Origin: Granulicatella sp. WM01
Lineage (GTDB): Bacteria > Bacillota > Bacilli > Lactobacillales > Aerococcaceae
DNA: 64,000 nt
Assembly: GCF_004570605.1 (NCBI RefSeq)
Contig: NZ_SPPB01000001.1
Span: 1 to 64,000 of the forward strand
Reading direction: 5' to 3'
Under the pieces are notes generated by a model. The model was not told the DNA's origin. It saw only the letters and a list, made by a program, of their open reading frames with translations, and searched no databases. Both the position numbers and the translations under genes were made by a program. Shown piece after piece: positions 45,596 through 53,800 of this stretch (position 1 is its first letter; every line of letters begins with the position of its first letter).

Positions 45596-47965
45596 ATGGG
45601 ATATAAAACACTGAAAAAATGGTTAAGCATTAGCTTAATATGGGTAGGCTTTTTATTGCCTAGCTTTTCTGGTCAAACAGTTGTACAAGCATTTGATAGA
45701 ATCTCAGGCACAAAACAAGAGATTGCTCGTGAACTGATTCATGCCTTGAAAAAAGAAACTAAAGTAGAAGACGATATCACAATCACAACGAAACTGTCTG
45801 CTGCTACAGAACAGGGGATTTTAAGTAGCCACCTAGTACTGTATAAGGCAACTGGACAAATGATAATGGGCATTGCCTTGGAAACGGACCAAGGGCATGA
45901 TTCAGAACTATATCAAGTTTATGTCCATCAAAGTGATGACAATCAAGAGAAAGTACATGTCACACTAGTCAATATTAGTACACAAGACACATATGCTACA
46001 GAATATACTAAACCTCGTCAGTCTGCAACTGCATTTAGACGTGTTGGCATATTAAGTGAACAAGATCAAATTGGTTTTGGAGGTGGCGGAGGTGGTGGCG
46101 GAATAGCCTTTGATTTGCTAGGGTGGTTAGTGAGTATCATCAAATGGACTCCTGAGTATAGTATGCCTAGTATGTCGTCTAAAACCTCATCAGGAATAAA
46201 CTCAGTGACACGTGCACAAGTGAGTTATGTAGAAGATGCTTTAGATGCGGATATGGAAATTTTAAGACTCCAGAAAAGTAAATCGACTCCAGTAGTGAGT
46301 CCACAGGAGTACCGTCCAAGCTACATTAGCTCAATTGGAGCAACAGCACCTGTTGTGTCAATACCAATAGCTGAACACATTACAGTAACTAAAGGTATGA
46401 CACTGTTTAGTATCGCTAGAGCTAATCAAACGAGTGTTTCAGAATTAAAACGGATTAATGGATTGACGTCTGATTTAATCGTGATTGGGCAAATCATTCG
46501 GACACGTGATACCACATCTCATGTGACTAGATATGAACAAACCATTACTGTCCAAGCTGGGCAAACATTATGGCGGATAGCCACTCAACATGGACTAAGT
46601 GTTGAAGCGTTAAAACAGGCAAATGGGTTAACGAGTGATACTATTTATGTTGGGCAACAGCTGCGTATACCGACAAAAGTAACTCCGAGTGTTTCAAGTT
46701 CGAGTCAAGTTGTGCCAACGCCAAGTGAGACTAAACCCGTTAGCACACCAAAAAGTGTGACAGTTCAGCCGGGCGACACATTATGGGGAATCTCACATCG
46801 CAATGGTGTCACAGTAGATGAACTAAAACAAGCAAATGGGTTAACGAGTGATACTATTTATATTGGACAACAGCTCCGTATACCAACAAAAGTAGCTCCG
46901 AGTGTGTCAAGTTCGAGTCAAGTTGTGCCAACGCCAAGTGAGGCTAAACCCGTTAGCACACCAAAAAGTGTAACAGTTCAACCGGGTGACACATTATGGG
47001 GAATCTCACATCGCAATGGTGTCACAGTAGATGAGCTAAAACAAGTAAATGGGTTAACAAGTGATACTATCTATGTTGGGCAACAGCTGCGTATACCGAC
47101 AAAAGTAACTCCGAGTGTGTCAAGTCCGAGTCAAGTTGTGCCAACGCCAAGTGAGGCTAAACCCGTTAGCACACCAAAAAGTGTGACAGTTCAACCGGGT
47201 GACACATTATGGAGAATCTCACATCGCAATGGTATAACAGTAGATGAGCTAAAACAAGCAAATGGGTTAACGAGTGATACTATCTATGTTGGACAACAGC
47301 TCCGTATACCGACAAAAGTAACTCCGAGTGTGTCAAGTCCGAGTCAAGTTGTGCCAACGCCAAGTGAGGCTAAACCCGTTAGCACACCAAAAAGTGTGAC
47401 AGTTCAACCGAGTGACACATTATGGAGAATCTCACATCGCAATGGTGTAACAGTAGATGAGCTAAAACAAGCAAATGGGTTAACAAGTGATACTATCTAT
47501 GTTGGACAAACATTAGTGATTCCACAATCTGTTCCATCGTCTATTTCGGCAGCAAATGCTCAAGATAAAGAGGACGCTAAGGATAATGTCAAAACAGATA
47601 CTCAAGTTGTTAGTCAAACAGGAGAATGTCAGCCTAAGCCAGAAGATTTAGGACCTCATGTCACTTTAGGTTATTTAGACGATTTACCCGAAAATGTACA
47701 AAAAGCGTTTAGAGGATATGAGTCTGTCAAGTGGAGAGGGAATTTTAAAGGACAGAAAAATACTAAAGCAGGGGGAAATTATGAAAATAATGATAAAGAA
47801 CTACCGACTATAGATGCTTGTGGAAAGCACATTGAATATAAGAAATTTGATATCAATGAGAAAATAGAAGGTCAAGGAAGAGATGCGGAAAGATTTATTG
47901 TTGGAAGTGATGGAAGTGTTTATTACACCAAAGACCATTATAAAAATTTTATAAAAATTAAGTAA
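45596..47965 (+). CDS. secreted six-LysM protein with barnase-like RNase toxin domain
   Basis: A 789-residue exoprotein. Signal peptide ~1-32 (LKKWLSISLIWVGFLLP). An unknown domain (~33-250) has a run of eight Gly (~162-170) before a hydrophobic segment IAFDLLGWLVSIIKW. Six LysM repeats span ~260-645, the last four almost identical (VTVQPGDTLWGISHRNG type). The C-terminal ~110 residues resemble barnase/RNase N1: LPTIDACGKHIEYKKFDIN, then RDAERFIVGSDGSVYYTKDH with His, ending HYKNFIKI. The position of barnase Glu73 appears to be Lys. Three barstar-like genes follow directly, confirming a toxin-immunity arrangement. LysM would anchor the protein to the wall; delivery is unknown. Confidence 0.88.
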   Translation: MGYKTLKKWLSISLIWVGFLLPSFSGQTVVQAFDRISGTKQEIARELIHALKKETKVEDDITITTKLSAATEQGILSSHLVLYKATGQMIMGIALETDQGHDSELYQVYVHQSDDNQEKVHVTLVNISTQDTYATEYTKPRQSATAFRRVGILSEQDQIGFGGGGGGGGIAFDLLGWLVSIIKWTPEYSMPSMSSKTSSGINSVTRAQVSYVEDALDADMEILRLQKSKSTPVVSPQEYRPSYISSIGATAPVVSIPIAEHITVTKGMTLFSIARANQTSVSELKRINGLTSDLIVIGQIIRTRDTTSHVTRYEQTITVQAGQTLWRIATQHGLSVEALKQANGLTSDTIYVGQQLRIPTKVTPSVSSSSQVVPTPSETKPVSTPKSVTVQPGDTLWGISHRNGVTVDELKQANGLTSDTIYIGQQLRIPTKVAPSVSSSSQVVPTPSEAKPVSTPKSVTVQPGDTLWGISHRNGVTVDELKQVNGLTSDTIYVGQQLRIPTKVTPSVSSPSQVVPTPSEAKPVSTPKSVTVQPGDTLWRISHRNGITVDELKQANGLTSDTIYVGQQLRIPTKVTPSVSSPSQVVPTPSEAKPVSTPKSVTVQPSDTLWRISHRNGVTVDELKQANGLTSDTIYVGQTLVIPQSVPSSISAANAQDKEDAKDNVKTDTQVVSQTGECQPKPEDLGPHVTLGYLDDLPENVQKAFRGYESVKWRGNFKGQKNTKAGGNYENNDKELPTIDACGKHIEYKKFDINEKIEGQGRDAERFIVGSDGSVYYTKDHYKNFIKIK
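46551..47520 (+). repeat. 213-bp tandem coding repeats (LysM units)
   Basis: The LysM plus linker unit (71 codons) is repeated with very high DNA identity, for example AGCACACCAAAAAGTGTGAC recurring every 213 bp from about 46742. Differences are few (WGIS/WRIS, QPGD/QPSD, SSSS/SSPS). Such units can change number by recombination or slippage. Confidence 0.9.
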
Positions 47966-47979
47966 GGCAGGTTTTAGAA

Positions 47980-48420
47980 ATGAGTAGCGTAAAAAATGAA
48001 GTTATACAAATAAATGAAAATGAGTTAAAGGAAAAACTGTTAAATGTTAACAAAGAAAATACGACTATTGTTGAATTAGACGGCAGAAATATTCAAGATA
48101 AATTTATCTTTATTGATGAAATGCGTGAGAAATTTAAACTGCAAGATAGTCATAGATATCGTCGTATGTCAAGAGAGGGGGTTGAAACAATAAGTTGGGA
48201 TGCCTTCGATGATAGGATGACAGAATTAAGTGGCTTTCCAGATGAGATGAATTTTGTACTAATTATTTATCATTTTAGTGAGTTTTTGAAAAAGGATATT
48301 GAAAGCAGAGAAACAGCATTATATTTTTTGAGAAAAACGGCACATTACTGGGAAGAGGAAGTGTTAAAAGTAGCTATTGGTTGGGACACTAAAGCATTTA
48401 ATGTTTACTTAGTTGATTAA
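47980..48420 (+). CDS. barstar-like immunity protein 1
   Basis: A 146-residue protein starting 14 bp after the toxin gene. The core TTIVELDGRNIQDKF, then ISWDAFDDRMTELSGFP and VLIIYHFSEF match the barstar fold (strand-helix with W-DAFDD-type core; acidic helix facing the RNase active site). It is longer than barstar (~90 residues), mainly at the N-terminus (VIQINENELKEKLL) and C-terminus (HYWEEEV). It probably blocks the RNase domain of the preceding exoprotein in the cytoplasm. Confidence 0.85.
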   Translation: MSSVKNEVIQINENELKEKLLNVNKENTTIVELDGRNIQDKFIFIDEMREKFKLQDSHRYRRMSREGVETISWDAFDDRMTELSGFPDEMNFVLIIYHFSEFLKKDIESRETALYFLRKTAHYWEEEVLKVAIGWDTKAFNVYLVD

Positions 48421-48424
48421 ATTT

Positions 48425-48461
48425 GTTTATAAGAGAGTGACTAGGTCACTCTCTTATAAAC
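48425..48461 (+). promoter_or_regulatory. perfect 17-bp intergenic hairpin between immunity genes 1 and 2
   Basis: GTTTATAAGAGAGTGAC at 48425-48441 pairs perfectly with GTCACTCTCTTATAAAC at 48445-48461, with a TAG loop. It starts 4 bp after the stop codon and is followed by AAAGGAG of the next gene. No T-run. Confidence 0.85.
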
Positions 48462-48480
48462 ATAAACTAAAGGAGAATAT

Positions 48481-48918
48481 ATGAGCAGCATAAAAAATGA
48501 AGTTATACAAATAAATGAAAATGAGTTAAAGGAAAAATTGTTAAATGTTAATAAAGAAAATACGACTATTGTTGAATTAGATGGCAGAAATATTCAAGAT
48601 AAATTTATCTACATTGATGAAATGCGTGAGAAGTTTAAACTTCCAGATAGACATAGATATCGTATGTCAAGAGAGGGGGGAGAAACAATAAATTGGAATG
48701 CTTTTGATGATAGAATGACGGAATTAAGTTGGTTTCCAGATGATATGAATTTTGTACTAATCATTTATCATTTTCATGAATTTTTAAAAAATGATTTAGC
48801 AAGTAAAAATATAGTCTTGGATGTGTTTAAAGATATTGCATACTTTTGGGAAGAGGAAGTGTTAACAATAACTGTTGGTGGGAAAACTAGAGGATTTAGT
48901 GTTTATTTAGTTGACTAA
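48481..48918 (+). CDS. barstar-like immunity protein 2
   Basis: A 145-residue paralogue of the preceding gene. The N-terminal ~65 residues are nearly identical (IKNEVIQINENELKEKLLNV), with differences concentrated in the exposed middle and C-terminal region (LPDRHRYRMSREGGE; WFPDDMNFVLII; DLASKNIVLDVFKDI). One residue is deleted relative to copies 1 and 3. AAAGGAG is 6-8 bp before ATG. It may neutralise a related RNase from competing strains or an older version of the local toxin. Confidence 0.85.
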   Translation: MSSIKNEVIQINENELKEKLLNVNKENTTIVELDGRNIQDKFIYIDEMREKFKLPDRHRYRMSREGGETINWNAFDDRMTELSWFPDDMNFVLIIYHFHEFLKNDLASKNIVLDVFKDIAYFWEEEVLTITVGGKTRGFSVYLVD

Positions 48919-48922
48919 ATCT

Positions 48923-48959
48923 GTTTATACAAGAGTGACTAGGTCACTCTTGTATAAAC
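48923..48959 (+). promoter_or_regulatory. perfect 17-bp intergenic hairpin between immunity genes 2 and 3
   Basis: GTTTATACAAGAGTGAC at 48923-48939 pairs with GTCACTCTTGTATAAAC at 48943-48959, TAG loop. Compared with the hairpin at 48425-48461, two base pairs have changed on both arms together (A-T to C-G and G-C to A-T), which preserves the stem. Confidence 0.85.
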
Positions 48960-48978
48960 ATAAGCTAAAGGAGAAAAT

Positions 48979-49419
48979 ATGAGCAGCATAAAAAACGAAA
49001 TGATACATATAACAAAAAATGAATTAAAAGAAAAATTAATACATATTAACAAAGAAAATACGACTATTGTTGAATTAGACGGCAGAAATATCCAAGATAA
49101 GTTTAGCTACATTGATGAAATGCGTGAGAAATTTAAACTGCAAGATAGTCATAGATATCGTGATATGTCAATTGAAGGAGTTGAAACGATAAATTGGGAT
49201 GCCTTCGATGATAGGATGACGGAATTAAGTGGTTTTCCAGATGATATGGGTTTTGTATTAATTATTTATCATTTTTATGAATTTCTAAAAGATGATTTAG
49301 AGAATAAACAGAGAATATTGAGAATATTCAATAATACTTTATATTTTTGGGAAGAGGAAGTGTTAACAGTAGCTGTTGAATGGAAAACTAAAGCATTTAA
49401 CATTTATTTAGTTGATTAA
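48979..49419 (+). CDS. barstar-like immunity protein 3
   Basis: A 146-residue third paralogue (IKNEMIHITKNELKEKLIHI). It shares the core VELDGRNIQDKFSYIDEMRE and INWDAFDDRMTELSGFP. The C-terminal half (DDLENKQRILRIFNNTLYFW) has diverged most. It has its own AAAGGAG but no hairpin after it, so the hairpin plus gene unit looks like the duplicated block. All three copies are intact, suggesting selection for immunity breadth. Confidence 0.85.
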   Translation: MSSIKNEMIHITKNELKEKLIHINKENTTIVELDGRNIQDKFSYIDEMREKFKLQDSHRYRDMSIEGVETINWDAFDDRMTELSGFPDDMGFVLIIYHFYEFLKDDLENKQRILRIFNNTLYFWEEEVLTVAVEWKTKAFNIYLVD

Positions 49420-49573
49420 ATATTTCAACCTAAATATATCTATTTTACAATAATATGTGGTAGGTGAAAATATAAAATATAAATGTACTTTGCTATACTG
49501 ATTAACATTGAATATTTTTACTATTTACAATAAGTAATGACATATTGTGAAAAGGAATGTGTTGAATAGAATG

Positions 49574-49702
49574 AGGGACTGAAAAAAATCTTAACAATAA
49601 AAAACAGCTTATAATGACGTCAGCAGAAATGTTGATTCTAAGCTGTTTTCAATTTTTTAAATGTTAATCGAAAGGCTAAAATTTTATTTTTTCCCAGTCC
49701 CT
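49574..49702 (+). repeat. dispersed repeat, copy 3, with terminal inverted repeats
   Basis: The most complete copy: AGGGACTG at 49574-49581 is inverted as CAGTCCCT at 49695-49702, enclosing the shared core with AAAAACAGCTTATAATGACG. This 129-bp unit has the look of a MITE or structured repeat. It lies in the gap between the immunity genes and the cbi operon. Confidence 0.7.
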
Positions 49703-49964
49703 TTGTATACCGTTTCCCCAGTATTAAATCGAGGGGAAGGTGTGTAAATTCGGACTAGTTGGACATGTAAGCAGTGGAATGGGATAGAGTAGACATTTAG
49801 AGAGGAATATTCTGTGTTTATGTTAAAAGGTAGTATATTTTTTTGACATAGTAGAGATTAAGGAGAGCATATCAAAAAAACTTAGTGAAATGTTTTGAAA
49901 ATATAAGGTATGAATAAGGGGTATCTAGGACAATTCGTGAAAAAAATAATAAAAAGCCGTCCCA

Positions 49965-50003
49965 TTGACCGTATGCCTATAGCGTGTTATCATGTGAGCA
50001 TAC
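49965..50003 (+). promoter_or_regulatory. cbi operon promoter with overlapping dyad
   Basis: TTGACC (49965-49970) and TATCAT (49988-49993) are 17 bp apart, placing initiation near 50000 and a ~60-nt leader before cbiA. GTATGC at 49971-49976 and GCATAC at 49998-50003 form an inverted repeat around the -10, a candidate operator. The region 49703-49960 shows only a poor resemblance to a cobalamin riboswitch. Confidence 0.6.
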
Positions 50004-50063
50004 CGAAAAAATTGAGTAATTGAAAATTGAATATTCAGCATAGAATATGAATGAGGTGTCATA

Positions 50064-51428
50064 ATGAAGCGATTTATGTTAGCTGGTGTTAGTAGTGGTG
50101 TTGGAAAAACAACTTTAACGTTAGGTGTTTTGAAAGCACTTGTTAAACGAGGATTGTCTGTGCAAGCGTATAAGGTAGGACCTGATTATATTGATACGGC
50201 GTACCATACACGAGTTGTTGGCAGAGCCTCGCGCAACATTGATACATTTATGATTCCTGATGATAAACATTTACGATGGTCTTTTGAACAAGCTGTTCAA
50301 GGTGTAGATGTGGCAGTTGTTGAGGGTGTTATGGGATTATATGACGGATTAGGAACGGATAAAGATTGTGCAAGTTCCTCATCTGTTGCTAAAAAGTTAA
50401 ATATTCCTGTGGTACTTATTGTTGATGGCAAGGCAACGTCTACATCAGCTGCGGCTATTGTAAAAGGGTTTGTAGAATTTGACAACGAGGTTGAATTTGC
50501 AGGCGTAATTATAAACCGTGTAGCTTCTAAAAATCACTATGAACTGATAAAAGGAGCGATTGAGAGATATACAGATGTTCCTGTTTTGGGGTATTTGCCT
50601 AAAAATATATCCGTTGAAATGCCTTCTCGTCATTTAGGGTTGGTTCCAGATGTAGAAATGGACGGATTAGCTGAGAAGTTTGATACATTAGGTGAATTAG
50701 CTGAACAGTACATTGATTTAGATAAATTGTTATCTCTTTGTGAGGCTACAGAAAATCTTATAGAAAGTCCTTTAATTGTAAAAGATTACAGTGACTTGAC
50801 GATTGCTTACGCATTGGATGATGCTTTCCATTTTTATTATAAAGACAACTTAGATTATTTAGAGCAACTAGGTGTAACATTAGTTCCATTTAGTCCTTTA
50901 AAGGATGCCAGTTTACCTAAAGCAGATGGTTACTACATTGGTGGAGGGTTTCCAGAAATTTATGCAAAAGAGCTTGAAGAGAATGTGTGTATGCGTCAAG
51001 CAATAAAGAATGCTCATGATATAAATAAACCAATTTATGCAGAGTGTGGTGGATTGATGTATTTAGGCGATACACTAGAGGTGTCTGATAACGTGTATCA
51101 CATGACAGGCGTGTTATCTGGAAAAAGTGTGATGACGGAAAGGCTAAAGAACTTTGGCTATTGTTATGCGACAAGTGTTGATCATACATTATTTGGTGTG
51201 CCAGGGACAGTGATTAGAGGACATGAGTTTCATCACTCTGTTTTTGATACAGAATTGCCTACAACGTTTCAATTAGAAAAGAAAAGAGATAATCAAGTCG
51301 TTTCTACGTGGACAGGTGGCTATCAAGTAGGAAACACACTAGCAAGTTATTTGCATATTCATTTCTACCAAAATGAAGAGCTTGTGTTTGCATGGTTAAA
51401 TCGTTTGAGAGAGGCGAAACAATCATGA
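50064..51428 (+). CDS. cbiA: cobyrinate a,c-diamide synthase
   Basis: CbiA amidates the a and c carboxylates of cobyrinate using glutamine and ATP. The 454-residue protein has an N-terminal dethiobiotin-synthetase-like ATPase (MLAGVSSGVGKTTLTLG, ~4-20; YKVGPDYIDTAYH) and a C-terminal class I glutamine amidotransferase (YYIGGGFPEIYAKELEEN, PIYAECGGLMYLGDTL with Cys nucleophile ~329, HEFHHS). GAGGTG precedes ATG. First gene of the operon; its stop overlaps cbiB (ATGA). Confidence 0.96.
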   Translation: MKRFMLAGVSSGVGKTTLTLGVLKALVKRGLSVQAYKVGPDYIDTAYHTRVVGRASRNIDTFMIPDDKHLRWSFEQAVQGVDVAVVEGVMGLYDGLGTDKDCASSSSVAKKLNIPVVLIVDGKATSTSAAAIVKGFVEFDNEVEFAGVIINRVASKNHYELIKGAIERYTDVPVLGYLPKNISVEMPSRHLGLVPDVEMDGLAEKFDTLGELAEQYIDLDKLLSLCEATENLIESPLIVKDYSDLTIAYALDDAFHFYYKDNLDYLEQLGVTLVPFSPLKDASLPKADGYYIGGGFPEIYAKELEENVCMRQAIKNAHDINKPIYAECGGLMYLGDTLEVSDNVYHMTGVLSGKSVMTERLKNFGYCYATSVDHTLFGVPGTVIRGHEFHHSVFDTELPTTFQLEKKRDNQVVSTWTGGYQVGNTLASYLHIHFYQNEELVFAWLNRLREAKQS

Positions 51429-52378
51429 TAGGTATTATTGCTATTTTAATCGCTTTTGTTTTGGATTTATGTATAGGGGATCCATATAGTTGGCCGCATC
51501 CTGTTAAGGCAATAGGGCATTATATTACGTTGTTTTTAAAACTGAAAGAAAAATGGAAAATCAATCCGTATATCATCGGAATTATATTATGGTTAACAAC
51601 TGTAGGATTAACAGTTGGAATAAGTGCATTAGTATTACATATTGGTGCAACAGTTCATCCAATTTTATATTGGATATTATGGGTATATATGGCTTATACG
51701 AGTTTAGCAACACGTAGTTTAGCGTATGAAGCCAAAAAGGTTTATCAAAAATTGACGCAAGGCACGCTTGATGAGGCAAGGACACAAGTTGGCATGATTG
51801 TCGGAAGAGAAACAGCACAGTTGAGCAAAGAGGAGATTTGCAAAGCAACTATCGAAACGGTTGCTGAAAATGCAAGTGACGGAGTGATTGGGCCGTTGAT
51901 GTGTTTGTTTATTGGAGGCCCTATTTTAGCAATGGGATACAAAGCGATTAATACGCTTGATTCAATGGTTGGCTACAAACATGAAAGATATTATAAAATT
52001 GGATTTACATCTGCCAAAATAGACGATATTGTCAATTTAGTACCAGCAAGAGTAACGTTTGTGATGCTACTCCTAGCAACACATGTTTTGCAGTATGACG
52101 TTAAACAGGTTGCACGTTTAGCTTGGCGAGATAGATATAATCATGCTAGTCCTAATAGTGCCTTTCCTGAATCTGTAGTTGCTGCAGCACTACGTATACA
52201 ATTAGGTGGAGTACACGTGTATCATGGTGAGTTAGTTGAAAAACAAACCATTGGAGACAATTCTAGACAAGTTGATACAATTGATATTATGCATACTGTG
52301 ACCATGTTATATATAGCTACGTGTTTAAGCGTCATATTAGGCTCAATAGTGAGTTTAGTCATACATACTATACAATAG
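51425..52378 (+). CDS. cbiB: adenosylcobinamide-phosphate synthase
   Basis: CbiB attaches the aminopropanol (phosphate) arm to adenosylcobyric acid in the membrane. ATG 51425 overlaps the cbiA stop and gives 317 residues. Multiple hydrophobic segments are present. Family blocks: LCIGDPYSWPHPVKAIGHYI (~14-33), IETVAENASDGVIGPLMC (~143-160), GYKAINTLDSMVGYK (~177) and the C-terminal ASPNSAFPESVVAAALRIQL. The short overlap suggests tight coupling with cbiA. Confidence 0.95.
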   Translation: MIGIIAILIAFVLDLCIGDPYSWPHPVKAIGHYITLFLKLKEKWKINPYIIGIILWLTTVGLTVGISALVLHIGATVHPILYWILWVYMAYTSLATRSLAYEAKKVYQKLTQGTLDEARTQVGMIVGRETAQLSKEEICKATIETVAENASDGVIGPLMCLFIGGPILAMGYKAINTLDSMVGYKHERYYKIGFTSAKIDDIVNLVPARVTFVMLLLATHVLQYDVKQVARLAWRDRYNHASPNSAFPESVVAAALRIQLGGVHVYHGELVEKQTIGDNSRQVDTIDIMHTVTMLYIATCLSVILGSIVSLVIHTIQ

Positions 52379-52389
52379 GAGAAAAGAAG

Positions 52390-53073
52390 ATGTCATATAT
52401 TAAAAATCCTTCTTCAATCGAAGAAAAAAGTTTTAAAATTATTCAATCTGTAATTGATGAGGAGCATGCAGGATATACATTTAATACAGAAATGGAAGAA
52501 TCCATTATTAAACGTGCTATTCATACATCAGGTGATTTCGATTATTTGTATAATTTAAGATTTACACACGATGTTGTCAATAAAATTGTTGATGTTTTAG
52601 TACAAGGTGGAACAATTTTCACAGACTCTACAATTACATTGAATGGAATCAATAAACGTGTATTGGACCAAATGGGTGTGAAGTACAAATGCTTAATTGA
52701 TGATGAAGATGTCATCAAATTAGCTGAGGAAAAAGGGATTACGCGTTCAATGGCAGCTGTTGAATACGCTGTAAAAGAAGAAGGCCCAAAAATCTTCGCT
52801 TTTGGTGGAGCACCAAGTGCTTTATTAAGATTATTAGAAATGATTGAGCATAAAGAAGCTGAAGTTGATGCGATTATTGGTGTACCAGTAGGGTTTATTG
52901 GTATTGAAGAATGTAAACAAGTTTTATTTGAAAGTGATGTTCCTGCGATTGTAACATTGGGACGTAAAGGTGGAAGTACAATTGTTGTAGGCATTATTAA
53001 TGCAATTATTTATCAATTGAAGCATGTTGCAACAGATGATTATATTCGTTATTCAACGCCTACTCAAAAATAA
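52390..53073 (+). CDS. cbiC: precorrin-8X methylmutase (active copy)
   Basis: CbiC moves the C11 methyl group to C12, giving (hydrogeno)cobyrinate. This 227-residue copy keeps the catalytic His in KRAIHTSGDFDYLYNL (~41). Other conserved segments: TIFTDSTITLNGINKR, GITRSMAAVEYA, FAFGGAPSALLRLLEM, DAIIGVPVGFIGIEECKQ and GRKGGSTIVVGI. ATG 52390 with TAGGAG upstream is preferred over the in-frame start at 52321 inside cbiB. Followed by a second paralogue. Confidence 0.94.
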   Translation: MSYIKNPSSIEEKSFKIIQSVIDEEHAGYTFNTEMEESIIKRAIHTSGDFDYLYNLRFTHDVVNKIVDVLVQGGTIFTDSTITLNGINKRVLDQMGVKYKCLIDDEDVIKLAEEKGITRSMAAVEYAVKEEGPKIFAFGGAPSALLRLLEMIEHKEAEVDAIIGVPVGFIGIEECKQVLFESDVPAIVTLGRKGGSTIVVGIINAIIYQLKHVATDDYIRYSTPTQK

Positions 53074-53102
53074 CAACCTAGTTAGAAAGAAGTGATATTG
53101 GT

Positions 53103-53786
53103 ATGACATACATGAAAAATGCTGGAGATATAGAAACAGCGAGTTTTGAAAAAATTCAAGAAATTATTGATGCAGAGCATCCAGATATTGTGTTTAATAA
53201 CTCAATTGAAGAAGCTGTTTTAAAACGTGTTGTGTTTGCGATTGCTGATTTTGATTATTTATACAATATTAAATTTTCACATGATGTGATTGATAAAATT
53301 GTGCATGTAATCAAAAATAAAGGCACGATTTTTACAGATACAACAATGGTTATTGGTGGATTTAACAAACGCCTTTTAGACGATATGGGTGTCAAATATA
53401 GATGTTTAGTTAATGAACCTGAAATATTCAAAGAAGCCAAAGAAAAAGGGATTACACGTTCAATGGCAGCCGTTGAATATTCAGCTAAAGTGGAAGGCCC
53501 TAAAGTGTTTGTATTTGGGAATGCTCCAACATCTATTTTTAAAGTATTAGAAATGGTAGAAGAGGGGCAATTACAACCTGATGCAGTTATTGGTGTACCA
53601 GTAGGGTTTGTTGGGGCTGCTGAATCAAAATTGGCATTGCATGAAAGCAATATTCCGTCAATTTCAGCTTTAGGACGTAAAGGGGGCAGTACAGTTGCTG
53701 CTGCGATTGTGAATGCTATTTTATATCAATTATGTCCGCAAACAGATGATTATTCTCGCTATATTATTCCAGAAAGTCAAGCCTAA
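53103..53786 (+). CDS. second CbiC paralogue lacking the catalytic His
   Basis: A 227-residue paralogue of the preceding protein, about half identical by eye, with the same length and block order (TIFTDTTMVIGGFNKR, GITRSMAAVEYSAKVEGPK, DAVIGVPVGFVGAAESKLA, ALGRKGGSTVAAAI). The catalytic position reads KRVVFAIADFDYLYNI, with Phe where the active copy has His. In CobH/CbiC this His protonates the substrate during the methyl shift, so this copy is probably not a methylmutase. Candidate roles are product binding, heterodimer with CbiC or a different corrin step. A good AGAAAG-type site precedes the start. Confidence 0.9.
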   Translation: MTYMKNAGDIETASFEKIQEIIDAEHPDIVFNNSIEEAVLKRVVFAIADFDYLYNIKFSHDVIDKIVHVIKNKGTIFTDTTMVIGGFNKRLLDDMGVKYRCLVNEPEIFKEAKEKGITRSMAAVEYSAKVEGPKVFVFGNAPTSIFKVLEMVEEGQLQPDAVIGVPVGFVGAAESKLALHESNIPSISALGRKGGSTVAAAIVNAILYQLCPQTDDYSRYIIPESQA

Positions 53787-53800
53787 TTAAGACAGGGGGC

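Noticed and set aside
46551-47520. Regular 213-bp repeats, considered as a CRISPR or satellite array
   Set aside because: They are coding LysM-linker units in one open frame; the spacing is far too long for CRISPR.
49715-49800. Cobalamin-riboswitch-like text (GGGGAAGGTGTGTAAATTCGG...) upstream of cbiA
   Set aside because: It resembles the start of the consensus, but the central CCGC-ACTG region and a proper B12 box are missing, and the best promoter lies downstream of it.
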